A stretch of DNA of 64,000 nt from NCBI RefSeq assembly GCF_050320395.1, contig NZ_CP144459.1, forward strand, positions 434,001-498,000, written 5' to 3'. The stretch's first letter is position 1, and every line of letters starts with the position of its first letter. Positions 16,702 through 25,333 of the stretch are shown piece after piece. The position numbers were made by a program, and so were the translations under genes. A model generated the notes under the pieces. That model made no database searches, was not told the origin of the DNA, and saw nothing but the letters and a program-made list of their open reading frames with translations. The stretch is from Treponema_C sp050320395 (GTDB lineage Bacteria > Spirochaetota > Spirochaetia > Treponematales > Treponemataceae).

Positions 16702-18024
16702 TTATTTACTTACGGGAAATAATCCTATAAGATGCAGAATATTGACCAAAATACCGGTAGCAATTGCTCCGACCGGTCCGACCGCCATTGTCGGAATCGG
16801 TTTTTTAGAATTTTGATTGATGAAGTACAAACCGATAACGAAAATGTAGCCGATTGTGGGTGCGATAGCGTTTGCGGCAAGCATACCTCCGACAAGCAGG
16901 GCCAAATCCAAAACCTTTGACATTGCCGTACGGGTATTGTCTCCAAGTTCTTTTAATCCGGGAGATTTATCCATACCTTTTGCTATAACGTTTAACAAGA
17001 GAACTTCTATAATCATAATAAGGGCACCGATAAAGAACGAACCGACAAGACCTATAATACCGAAATTGATTAAAAGCAATGCGGGAACATGTACGGCCTT
17101 TGTTCCTGCAGGAGAATATACGCCGGACATAATTGCTGTTGTCATAACAAGGGGTATAAACCCGAGCATTCTGCCTAGGGCAACCATTGCCGCTTCTCCG
17201 TATTTTCCTTCCGCCGTTAAGGTCAATGAAGCCGGGCCTTCCGAAATCAGCAATAAAGAGGTTGCTAAGGCGACAACGGCACCGCTGACTGCAAGGAGAA
17301 TGATGTTTTTCCGGATGCGTACGATATTGTCTTCAAACAGTGAAAATACCTTTGCGGCTTCTCCGGTGTCCTCTTTTTTAGTACGCGCGGCGGCAACCAA
17401 CATTGCAAGTATACCGAACAACAGGGCCATACCGTCCGCATTGAGCGCAACCTTTACATTATTGATTGTAAACTTTCCGAATAAAGCCGTTAAGTGTTTT
17501 ATGAGCATTGTTAATGCCAAAACGATAGATGCTTCTTTTACGCCTCTTTGATAGGCGATTGCAACTGCAGGAAATACACAGAATGAAATAATAATGAGAC
17601 TGCCTACGGAACTTAAATTACTTGTAAAGTTAATCGGGAGTTTTGCAAATATACTCATAATTGCCTGCATACCGAATAACAAAAGTACACCGTAGAGAGC
17701 GCCTACTGCTGTTGATAAAATCATACCCTTTTTATTATCCGGGAAAGCGGTCCCGATGATATCACAGGCAAGCAGGATTGTATGCACAATAATTATTTTA
17801 CCCGTGATTGATGTGGGCAATCCGAAGCCGATTACAAGGCCGAAGGACAGAGCAAAGCTTGTTGCAAACAAACTTTTTCTGTCTATGGTTTTGGTCAGAT
17901 ATTGCGGCAATAAGGGCCTTAACCCGTCATGAAAAACCGCAATACTTTGATTGGCCAAGTACGAAGATAAACCGCCTAATGCGGCCATTACTAAAATTGT
18001 TAAGATGTTGATTTCAAAAATCAT
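16702..18024 (-). CDS. yhfT: YhfT-like polytopic transport protein
   Basis: 440 residues, almost entirely hydrophobic, with roughly 11-12 membrane segments. The N-terminal part has LANQSIAVFHDGLRPLLPQY, and the Gly/Pro-rich loop FGLPTSITGKIIIVHTILLA follows at about 65-85. A cytoplasmic loop with RTKKEDTGEAAKVFSLFEDN lies mid-protein. It matches the YhfT family of unassigned transporters. It is the only membrane protein in an operon with PTS phosphocarriers, so it is the candidate substrate-translocating unit. It follows yhfU with no gap beyond its AAGGAGG site. Confidence 0.85.
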   Translation of the reverse strand: MIFEINILTILVMAALGGLSSYLANQSIAVFHDGLRPLLPQYLTKTIDRKSLFATSFALSFGLVIGFGLPTSITGKIIIVHTILLACDIIGTAFPDNKKGMILSTAVGALYGVLLLFGMQAIMSIFAKLPINFTSNLSSVGSLIIISFCVFPAVAIAYQRGVKEASIVLALTMLIKHLTALFGKFTINNVKVALNADGMALLFGILAMLVAAARTKKEDTGEAAKVFSLFEDNIVRIRKNIILLAVSGAVVALATSLLLISEGPASLTLTAEGKYGEAAMVALGRMLGFIPLVMTTAIMSGVYSPAGTKAVHVPALLLINFGIIGLVGSFFIGALIMIIEVLLLNVIAKGMDKSPGLKELGDNTRTAMSKVLDLALLVGGMLAANAIAPTIGYIFVIGLYFINQNSKKPIPTMAVGPVGAIATGILVNILHLIGLFPVSK

Positions 18025-18025
18025 C

Positions 18026-18397
18026 TTATTCCTCCTTTTCCGATAGAGCTTTTATTAATACGGGAATAATCCTTTCCGCATCCGTATTAACAAATCCGAA
18101 CGCTTTTTTACCGGCTGCAACGGCTTGTGTAATTTCATTATCCGCCAGTATTTTTCCCGGAATGCTTAATGAAATACACTTTTCCGCTCCCAGTAAACCG
18201 ATTGCCATTGCCAAAGCGGCTCCCGCACCGGTTGCACATGCACCGACATAATAGTCGGCAGCATTTGTCTTTACAGCCACTGCGGCTTCTATATCGCTCT
18301 TGATACAGACTTCTACATTTTCACCTCCGTATTGTTTGATTAGTTTTTCAATTTGCTGTTTATCCATTTGTCCGCCGACGGCAACCCTTTTGGACAT
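18026..18397 (-). CDS. yhfU: YhfU-like small protein (DUF2620-type), possible EIIB-like partner
   Basis: 123 residues, Gly/Ala-rich, Rossmann-like alternation. VAVGGQMDKQQIEKLIKQYG opens it; YYVGACATGAGAALAMAIG (residues 49-67) contains Cys54 in a Gly-rich loop. Family knowledge: the YhfU family has no assigned activity. Inference: Cys54 in C-A-T-G-A-G could be a phosphocysteine-type loop comparable to galactitol-type EIIB proteins, although those have the Cys near the N-terminus. AAGGAGG precedes the ATG. It sits between the PRD protein and yhfT. Confidence 0.8.
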   Translation of the reverse strand: MSKRVAVGGQMDKQQIEKLIKQYGGENVEVCIKSDIEAAVAVKTNAADYYVGACATGAGAALAMAIGLLGAEKCISLSIPGKILADNEITQAVAAGKKAFGFVNTDAERIIPVLIKALSEKEE

Positions 18398-18408
18398 TTT
18401 ATACCTCC

Positions 18409-18774
18409 TTATTGTAAATCTTCCATCAGCACGAGTAAATTTGTTATAATAAAGTACTTTTCCTGAAGCGGAAATGTTATCTTAAAAACATTTTGTTCGA
18501 GAGCATCGGCAATGGCTTGTGCTTTTGTAAAATTCTCTTCTTTACGAATTTCTTCTTCCATGATTCCGTGACATTGCAAAAAACCTTCTCCTTTTTCAAT
18601 GCGTTCGATAGCCATTGCCGTATGTGTAATAAAGCGTCCGCCGTTATCTTCATTCAAAATTATTGAATACGTCGACTTTAAATACGAAATCATATGTAAA
18701 AGCTTTTCTTTTGTTTTTTGTGTAATTGTATTGCTTTGTTCCAATATCCGTAATCTTTCAAGTAATTTTTCCAT
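18409..18774 (-). CDS. stand-alone PRD-domain protein (YhfY-like)
   Basis: 121 residues forming one PTS regulation domain. The helical pattern FITHTAMAIERIEKG carries the conserved PRD histidine (His51), and the C-terminal FPLQEKYFIITNLLVLMED is the domain's closing helix. PRDs are phosphorylated by HPr or EIIB at histidines to gate regulators. Here the domain is alone, as in E. coli YhfY. It overlaps the 3' end of ptsI by 17 bases. It probably senses phosphorylation by the co-encoded EI/HPr and modulates a partner. Confidence 0.8.
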   Translation of the reverse strand: MEKLLERLRILEQSNTITQKTKEKLLHMISYLKSTYSIILNEDNGGRFITHTAMAIERIEKGEGFLQCHGIMEEEIRKEENFTKAQAIADALEQNVFKITFPLQEKYFIITNLLVLMEDLQ

Positions 18775-20458
18775 GCTTAATATCCTTTACAATGGTTTTA
18801 ATAATTTTGCTTTTTATTTTTTGTATCCGTTCCGGCGACATGCTGAAGCAGTCTAATCCCGAATCTAAAAGTATTTGCGTAAAGACGGGATTCCCCGCCA
18901 TTTCACCGCATACGCAAACGTGTTTGTTGTACTTTTTTGCCGCATCTATTGTCAGCTTAATTAATTGTAAAATTGCGGGATGATCTTCGCGGTAGAGGTG
19001 AGCAATCTTGGAATTATTGCGGTCGGCTGCTAAAGTGTATTGGGTTAAATCATTGGTGCCGATACTGAAAAAATCGACGGTTTGAACAAGCTTATCCGCA
19101 ATTAATGCGGCGGCGGGTGTTTCAATCATAATCCCGATTTTGACGTTTTTTCCGTATGCAATGCCTTCTTTATCAAAGTCCGCTTTTATATTTCCGATAA
19201 TAGAGAGCAAGGTACCGACCTCTTCTTCCGTTGTAATCATCGGAAACATAATGTATAAATTGCCGTGTACCGCCGCCCTCAGCAGCGCTCGCAGCTGCGG
19301 AAAAAAAAGTTCCGTATTATCTACACAATAGCGAATGCCGCGCCAGCCCAAAAAAGGATTTTCTTCTTCGGGCATGGGGATACAGGGGTATTTTTTATCG
19401 CCGCCGATATCGAAGGTTCGTATCGTTACGGGCTTATCCCGCATCGCTTTTAAAACCGATGAATAGATTTCATATTGGCGCTCTTCGGACGGCACGGCAT
19501 TCGGATTCTTATTCAGCAAAAACTCGGTACGAAATAAGCCGATGCCGTCGGCATTTTGTTCAATAGCGGCGAAAACTTCGGTATCCGAGCCGATGTTTGC
19601 AAAAAGTTCAATGTGCTTACCGTCTGTTGTAACCGCTTTTTTATCAATTAAACCGGCCAATCCCCGCTTTTCTTCGGCGGCTTGTCGGCGTTTTTTTTCA
19701 AACTCTTGTACCGCTTTTTTGCCGGGATTGATAATTACATCGGCTCCGTCGATAATCAGTGTATCGTTTTCGTTAAACTCTTCGGGACTGATATTTGAGA
19801 GCATCGGAATACCGTAAGAACGGGCAACAATCGCGGCATGAGACGTTATGCTGCCGTTTTCAACGATGATACCGATAAGCAGTTCTTTATCGGTTTCCGC
19901 CAGTTCTACGGGGCTTATGTTGTGCGCCGTCAAGATAAACGGAATGCCGTTTTTATTATTCCTATGCGAATGTTTGTTTTGTGCAGCAAAATCGGAAGTA
20001 TAATCGGAGTTTCCCGTTACGGCTTGAGCCGCCGATATGAGCATTAAAAAAATCCATGTAAAATCATCGGCGCGCTGTCTCAAATATTCATCTTCAATGC
20101 CTTCCATATCTTCTGCGTATTCTTTTGATGTGCGGGCTAAAGCGGCAGTTAACGCATAATATTCGGTTTTTATTTTTTCGGTAACGTCAGTTTTTAATTC
20201 GGGATCTTTTAAAATAGCGGTATAGCCGTTTAAAATATCCTCTTGTGCTTTATCTTTTATTTCAGCGGAATTTGATATAAGATATTGAAGTTTTTTCAAC
20301 ACTTCATTTTGTGCAGCCGAGAATAAAGCGCATTCCCGTTCAATATCTTCCGGACCGATTTTTTGATGTATATCCGTTTCCGGCAGAGGCGATAATTTCA
20401 GAACGGTTCCCATACAGAGGCCTTCGGCCAATACCGAACCGTGTATCGTTTTTTGCAC
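18758..20458 (-). CDS. ptsI: PTS enzyme I (phosphoenolpyruvate-protein phosphotransferase)
   Basis: 566 residues, full length. The phospho-accepting His207 lies in GSITSHAAIVARSYGIPML. PEP-binding segments IGLFRTEFLL and GWRGIRYCVD are present, and the acid-base Cys lies in VCVCGEMAGNP. It transfers phosphate from PEP to HPr. The start is GTG at 20458, with AAGGAG formed by the last codons of the upstream HPr gene. This EI is operon-specific, suggesting a private phosphate relay for the yhf-type genes. Confidence 0.95.
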   Translation of the reverse strand: MQKTIHGSVLAEGLCMGTVLKLSPLPETDIHQKIGPEDIERECALFSAAQNEVLKKLQYLISNSAEIKDKAQEDILNGYTAILKDPELKTDVTEKIKTEYYALTAALARTSKEYAEDMEGIEDEYLRQRADDFTWIFLMLISAAQAVTGNSDYTSDFAAQNKHSHRNNKNGIPFILTAHNISPVELAETDKELLIGIIVENGSITSHAAIVARSYGIPMLSNISPEEFNENDTLIIDGADVIINPGKKAVQEFEKKRRQAAEEKRGLAGLIDKKAVTTDGKHIELFANIGSDTEVFAAIEQNADGIGLFRTEFLLNKNPNAVPSEERQYEIYSSVLKAMRDKPVTIRTFDIGGDKKYPCIPMPEEENPFLGWRGIRYCVDNTELFFPQLRALLRAAVHGNLYIMFPMITTEEEVGTLLSIIGNIKADFDKEGIAYGKNVKIGIMIETPAAALIADKLVQTVDFFSIGTNDLTQYTLAADRNNSKIAHLYREDHPAILQLIKLTIDAAKKYNKHVCVCGEMAGNPVFTQILLDSGLDCFSMSPERIQKIKSKIIKTIVKDIKHGKIT

Positions 20459-20461
20459 GCA

Positions 20462-20722
20462 TTACTCCTTCAACGCAAAAAGAAAATCGGTTAATTCCCG
20501 CATTGCCCGTTCTTCGTCCTGTCCGTCGGTTTGAAGCGTAACAATATCATGCTGCGATATGCCGATGCGAAGCAGTTTTATAATACTCTTTGCATTTGCG
20601 CTTTTATCGTTTTTTGAGATTGTAATATTGCAGTCAAAGGTGTTTGCGAGTGTAACAAAATCGTTTGCCGGACGCGTATGCAGACCCGTCGGATTTTGTA
20701 TGGTTATTTCTTCTGAAATCAT
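20462..20722 (-). CDS. ptsH: HPr phosphocarrier protein
   Basis: 86 residues. PTGLHTRPANDFV contains the phosphorylated His15. The segment SANAKSIIKLLRIGI carries the Ser region used by HPr kinase in Gram-positives. It receives phosphate from EI and passes it to EIIA or to PRDs. Its ATG overlaps the EIIA stop by 4 bases (20719-20722). Confidence 0.95.
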   Translation of the reverse strand: MISEEITIQNPTGLHTRPANDFVTLANTFDCNITISKNDKSANAKSIIKLLRIGISQHDIVTLQTDGQDEERAMRELTDFLFALKE

Positions 20723-21186
20723 GTTTTTTCCTCCGTATGTATATTGCCTAATATTTCTTTTAAATCATCTTCATTTTTTGCATTACGCAAATCGGATAAA
20801 GCTTTGTCATTATCGAAGAGGTTCATCACTTCAATGATCGCCTGTTCGTTCAGCGCCTGTTTATCCGGAGCGGTGATACACAAGATAATATCGACCGGAT
20901 CATTTGTGCTGTGGCCGAAAGAAACCGGTTTTTTCAAGCATACCAAAGCGTATCCCAGTTTAAGAGCTCCCTGTTCGGGGCGTGCATGAGGCATGGCGAT
21001 TCCGGGCGCAATAACAAAATACGGTCCTAATTCTTTTACCGCATTTAAAATCGCATCATAATAAGCAGGGGACGCGCATCCGGTGCCGATTAATAAATCC
21101 GCGGATTTTTTAACCGCATCCTGCCAGCCGTCCGCTTCGGCTTGCAGCAAAAAGGTTTTATGTTTTAAAATAAAGTCAGAGAGCAT
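20719..21186 (-). CDS. PTS EIIA component, fructose/mannitol/galactitol-like type
   Basis: 155 residues. The phospho-histidine motif APGIAMPHARPEQGA places the active His at residue 67. The strand KLGYALVCLKKPVSFGH and the segment DPVDIILCITAPD are typical of EIIA-2 domains, as is the end LLxDLRNAKNEDDLKEIL. It should accept phosphate from HPr and pass it to an EIIB. No classical EIIB or EIIC gene follows; the co-encoded YhfU and YhfT, or the EIIB-like domain of the regulator, are the only candidates. It overlaps the regulator gene by 11 bases. Confidence 0.93.
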   Translation of the reverse strand: MLSDFILKHKTFLLQAEADGWQDAVKKSADLLIGTGCASPAYYDAILNAVKELGPYFVIAPGIAMPHARPEQGALKLGYALVCLKKPVSFGHSTNDPVDIILCITAPDKQALNEQAIIEVMNLFDNDKALSDLRNAKNEDDLKEILGNIHTEEKT

Positions 21187-22735
21187 GTTCGTTTCCTCTT
21201 TGTATACTTTGCAGTATGTTTTTTATTTTTTGTATATCCGAGTCTTCCAACTGAACGGAAATATGTACTGCAGGTATACATAATTGCGGCGTATCTATTA
21301 CCGAAATAATAAAATCAATGTTTTTTTCTTTTATATACGAATCGGAGAGCTTACGTACGGAAACCGTTTCGATAAGATCCAGTTCGGGGAATGCCTTGCC
21401 GATGCGTTCTTTGAGAATGCTGCTGACAACAATGCCGGAAGCACATACCAAAACGGCCGATATTTTTTTTATATTTGATTGAAAAAAGGGGGCTATAAAA
21501 CTCAATAAGACGCCCGCCTCTTCTTCGGAAACATCGATACGGAGGCGTGATTGTAAAAAGTCGGCAGCAGATTTTGCAATCCTCTGTATAAGGTTGTTTT
21601 TGTTCAAGATATTTTCGGCAAAGGACGCCGCATAGTCCTGTATCGAAAAAAAGCGCCGGTGTTTTTTCAATAAATGCATTATTTGCAAATATACGATATA
21701 GACGACTTTTTTATGTTCCGTAACATAACCGTCCAGAGAGGCTTCAATAAAAGATACAAAATTACCGGCAATCTGCTCATATTGTTTTTGGCTTTTAAGC
21801 ATACTTGCAGCGGCTTCCGTACTTTGTAAAATTTCCATAAAGAAATATGTTTCACTTTCGGCAAAATTTTCTTTATTCCGTAAAAAATGCAAAGATCGGC
21901 AGGTTTGTGTTATTTCGGCGCTTATTTGTTCCGCTTCGTAAAAAGAACCCTCTTTGCCGGTTTCTACAAAAAAATCATTTGAGCAGCGGAATTCCATAAT
22001 ACTTACGCATAAAAATAAAAGTACAAAATCTATATCCGAAAACGATGTTGATGAGAGAGCTTCGATTTTTTCCACAAAATTAAAATTTTCTTTTATGCGG
22101 GTTTTTTCATTCAAATATTCAAACACTGCAAATGTAAAGGTGTAAACCTTAAGCCTGTTTTCCGGTGCAGCCGGCTGATAAATATAGGTGTACAGCAAAC
22201 TCATAAATTCATTAAAATTCAAATAGAGGCAGGCCGTATTCAGGGCTGCCTGTCGTGCGGCTATTTCATTCCCGCTGATATAGGTTCCCACTCCTCTTTT
22301 ACGCAAAATAACGCAGCCGGATTTTTCAAGATTTTGTTCAAGTTCGGTAAGTATTTTTGAAACTCCCGTTTCCGAAATATTAAAGCGGCGGGCAAGAGAG
22401 GACAATTTTGTGGTATCTTTCTCATTCAAAAGATACAATAATATTAAAAAGCTTTTTTCCTCTACCGAAAATTCTTCTTTATAATTTTTATGTTCAAAGT
22501 CGTTGATGAGATTTTCTTTTGCCCTGTCATCACCGGTGAGCATAAAGCCTTTGCCGCGTAATTTTACCAGAGACAGGTTGTAGGGACGAATATATTTTTC
22601 GATTTGCGGCAAAAGGCGAAAAAGCGTACTTTCGCTTATGCCTGTTTTTTCGGCAATTACAACGGAGGAAGTATAATCATGTGCGCCCAAAAGCACGTTA
22701 AGGATGCTTATTATTCTTGAGTCGCCGATGTCCAT
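21176..22735 (-). CDS. BglG/MtlR-type transcriptional regulator with PRDs and EIIB-like domain
   Basis: 519 residues. Two helix-turn-helix blocks come first: IAEKTGISESTLFRLLPQIE and SLARRFNISETGVSKILTEL. Two PRD-like helical regions follow (about 180-290 and 300-405), the second around YIVYLQIMHLLKKHRRF and LLSFIAPFF. The EIIB-like domain starts with AVLVCASGIVVSSILKERIG, its Cys placed like the phosphocysteine of EIIB-Gat. No EIIA domain is fused; the EIIA is the next gene. Phosphorylation through the local EI-HPr-EIIA chain would set its activity, and it heads the operon it probably controls. Confidence 0.92.
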   Translation of the reverse strand: MDIGDSRIISILNVLLGAHDYTSSVVIAEKTGISESTLFRLLPQIEKYIRPYNLSLVKLRGKGFMLTGDDRAKENLINDFEHKNYKEEFSVEEKSFLILLYLLNEKDTTKLSSLARRFNISETGVSKILTELEQNLEKSGCVILRKRGVGTYISGNEIAARQAALNTACLYLNFNEFMSLLYTYIYQPAAPENRLKVYTFTFAVFEYLNEKTRIKENFNFVEKIEALSSTSFSDIDFVLLFLCVSIMEFRCSNDFFVETGKEGSFYEAEQISAEITQTCRSLHFLRNKENFAESETYFFMEILQSTEAAASMLKSQKQYEQIAGNFVSFIEASLDGYVTEHKKVVYIVYLQIMHLLKKHRRFFSIQDYAASFAENILNKNNLIQRIAKSAADFLQSRLRIDVSEEEAGVLLSFIAPFFQSNIKKISAVLVCASGIVVSSILKERIGKAFPELDLIETVSVRKLSDSYIKEKNIDFIISVIDTPQLCIPAVHISVQLEDSDIQKIKNILQSIQRGNEHAL

Positions 22736-22811
22736 ACCCTATATTATGTACCTGCTTTCTGCGAGTTGTAAAGGAAAAGTAAATTTTTATTGACATTAAG
22801 GGGTACTGTCA

Positions 22812-22843
22812 TTTTGTCTATACCGGATAGGGTATAGACAAAA
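22812..22843. promoter_or_regulatory. perfect 13-bp inverted repeat upstream of the yhf/PTS operon
   Basis: Arms TTTTGTCTATACC (22812-22824) and GGTATAGACAAAA (22831-22843) are exact reverse complements with a 6-base spacer. It lies 76-108 bases before the regulator ATG, between the operon and the MMPL exporter gene. It is a candidate operator of the PRD regulator, or a hairpin for the exporter-side transcript. The gap 22736-22910 holds nothing else evident. Confidence 0.6.
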
Positions 22844-22910
22844 CGGGTATATGACGGATTGTAAGGCGGAAAACGGACTGTCTAAAAACCGTTGTTTTTA
22901 AATCGTTTTT

Positions 22911-25280
22911 TTATTTTTCCCGTTCCGCTCCGAAGGGTTTGGTAATATAAATTAAAATCGGTGTCATCGTATAGTCGGCGATAAGGGCGGCCAAAAGTCC
23001 GATAACGCATAAAAATCCGAGCCGTGCAATCGCATCGATAAGACAGGTCATATACATACCGAAGGACACGGATAAAATAACCGTCGTCATTGCAAGCGTT
23101 TTTCCTATCGAATTAAAGGTATTGCAAATTGCCGAGCGGTATGAGCCGGTTTTTTCAAACTCGAATTTTACGTGATTTGTAAAGTGAATCGTATCGTCTA
23201 CGGCAATACCCAAAAGCATGGGGATAATCGTCATCGTAATAACGTCAAGCGGGAATTTAAGGTAGCCCATAAAGGCGGAAATCACGATGAGGGGCATTAT
23301 GTTCGGAATAAGACCGATAAGTCCCATTTTGATACTTGCAAACACAAGGGTCATAAATAAGGCAATCACGATGAGCGAAGATAAAAAGGACTTTATTTCG
23401 CCGTATACGATAATTTTATTCATTTCGGCAAATTGAACCGCAGGCCCGACCAAAAAACAATCTCCGTCGGGAAAAAGTTCGGCGGCGCGTTTTTCGATTT
23501 GCTTAATGTTTTCAACCAATTGATTTGCATTAAAGGAGTTCAGTTCAACGGTCGCCCTCAGTATGCTGAATTCGTCGTTTACCCATCGGGTGTGATCGCC
23601 GCCGGAAATTTCGTATAAAAACAAAAGCTGATTTAAAAGATCGGCGTCGTCGGGAACGGTGTAATAGGCCAGATTGTCCGCATGCAAACTTTTATTCATC
23701 TCTTTTACAATATCGAGGACGGAAAAGATTTTAGGCTTGCCGGCTATTTTTTTTACGCTTTCATTTTTTCCCGTTTCGTTCAATAAAATATCGAGATTTT
23801 TTAAAACTTCGGGATTTTTGACGGCGTCCGTATCTTCAAACGAAATCATAATATTGTAATTAAAGTAGGAGCCGAGCTGCGAATGCGTAATTTCGTACAA
23901 ACGCTTTGTATAGGGAATACGGGTTCCCATAAAATTAAACGAATCCATGTTGACGCTTATAAAAAAGACGGAAGGAATAAGCAGGGCGGTGATGATGCTG
24001 AATATAATTAAAACGGGTTTTCGTTTTTTTAAGACGAGAGAACCGAACCGTTCGAATTTTTCGTCCGTTGCTTTAGAGCGTGCGGCCGCCTTTATTTTTT
24101 CCGGCTGCGTATCTTTTCCGAAACTCAATAAAATCGGGATTAAAATCGAAACATAGATGTATACCGCAAATACGGTTGCCGCACAGGCGGAACCCACCCA
24201 GCGCACGGACGTTAAACCGGTGGTCAACAGGGACAACAAAGAACCGACGGTTGTGATAACGGTAAACAGCAGTGCCCAGCCGGTGTTTTCAACCGACTCG
24301 ATAACCGCCTGCTTTCGGTTTCCGTGCATGTAAAAATAACGGCGGAACGAAGAAAACAAGTGTACCGAATAGCCGACCGAAAGCGCCATTGCAAGCATAA
24401 CCGGAAGGGTTATCATATTCGAATCGGCTCTTATACCGAAATAGGCCATAATGCCGAATACCGTTGTAATGCCCAAGCCGGTGGCGGCAATCGGAACGAG
24501 GGTTCCGCGGATTGAGCGCAAAAAGACAATAAGCAGCACAACCATCGCGATAAAACCGAGCATAATCGAGCGTCCCGCTTCTTTTTTTGAAACAACTCGT
24601 TCTTCGGCCTCGGTATAGGGCAGTCCCGCCGCTTTTACCGTACAAAGGCCCGTTTGCCATTTGGGATCGGTTACAACCGCTATGGCTTCATTTCCTGTCG
24701 TATAGAGGGGGTCTACGTCACCCGTTTTTTTCCATTCGCTTTCTTCGGGGAAGGGCGCAAACGAAAGAATCACCCATGTCTCTTTTGCGTCTGCGGATAC
24801 AAGTTTGTCTTTTATCGAATCGCGCGAAAGCATAAGTTCTTTTGCCTTTTGTATGGCCGAAGCGTCTTCAGGGATGCCGTCTTCAAAGGGGTGCAGAATT
24901 TCCAAGCCCTCTTCGGTGCCCACCGTTACATCGGCCGTTAAAATCGAGGTTATGTTATCGGCATATGAAACTTTTTCAAGAAGTTCCGCGCTCATATCTT
25001 CTATCAATTTTAAAACGCCGGGATGAAAGACATCTTCGGCTTCGACAAGCAAAACCACCGTTTCGTTGTTTCCGAACAGCCGTTCGAATTCTTCTGTTTT
25101 GCGTTTTTGCCGCTCGCTGTCGGTAAGCCATGCCGAATCGTTGCTTTCGACATGAAGCTTAGGCAGGCCGGTTATTCCCAGAATACTTATAAGTGCGATA
25201 AACACCAGCAGTGCGATTCTGTTTTTTACGATAAACGCACCCAGTGATTTAAAAAATAAATTGATTTTTACTAATGACAT
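22911..25280 (-). CDS. MMPL/RND-superfamily exporter
   Basis: 789 residues with two homologous halves. Each half has one membrane segment, a large extracytoplasmic loop (about 40-240 and 440-610) and a bundle of about five membrane segments. The family motif is seen as MLAMALSVGYSVHLFSSFRR in the first half and MLLGIAVDDTIHFTNHVKFE in the second, the latter with the paired Asp residues of the proton path. It is the inner-membrane pump of an operon with a LolA-like periplasmic protein and an outer-membrane protein, a set commonly used for lipid or hydrophobic-compound export. Substrate not decidable here. Confidence 0.92.
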   Translation of the reverse strand: MSLVKINLFFKSLGAFIVKNRIALLVFIALISILGITGLPKLHVESNDSAWLTDSERQKRKTEEFERLFGNNETVVLLVEAEDVFHPGVLKLIEDMSAELLEKVSYADNITSILTADVTVGTEEGLEILHPFEDGIPEDASAIQKAKELMLSRDSIKDKLVSADAKETWVILSFAPFPEESEWKKTGDVDPLYTTGNEAIAVVTDPKWQTGLCTVKAAGLPYTEAEERVVSKKEAGRSIMLGFIAMVVLLIVFLRSIRGTLVPIAATGLGITTVFGIMAYFGIRADSNMITLPVMLAMALSVGYSVHLFSSFRRYFYMHGNRKQAVIESVENTGWALLFTVITTVGSLLSLLTTGLTSVRWVGSACAATVFAVYIYVSILIPILLSFGKDTQPEKIKAAARSKATDEKFERFGSLVLKKRKPVLIIFSIITALLIPSVFFISVNMDSFNFMGTRIPYTKRLYEITHSQLGSYFNYNIMISFEDTDAVKNPEVLKNLDILLNETGKNESVKKIAGKPKIFSVLDIVKEMNKSLHADNLAYYTVPDDADLLNQLLFLYEISGGDHTRWVNDEFSILRATVELNSFNANQLVENIKQIEKRAAELFPDGDCFLVGPAVQFAEMNKIIVYGEIKSFLSSLIVIALFMTLVFASIKMGLIGLIPNIMPLIVISAFMGYLKFPLDVITMTIIPMLLGIAVDDTIHFTNHVKFEFEKTGSYRSAICNTFNSIGKTLAMTTVILSVSFGMYMTCLIDAIARLGFLCVIGLLAALIADYTMTPILIYITKPFGAEREK

Positions 25281-25333
25281 ATATACCTCTTTTGTGCCGG
25301 ATTTACGGCTGAATTATTACCGGTTGCATGTAT

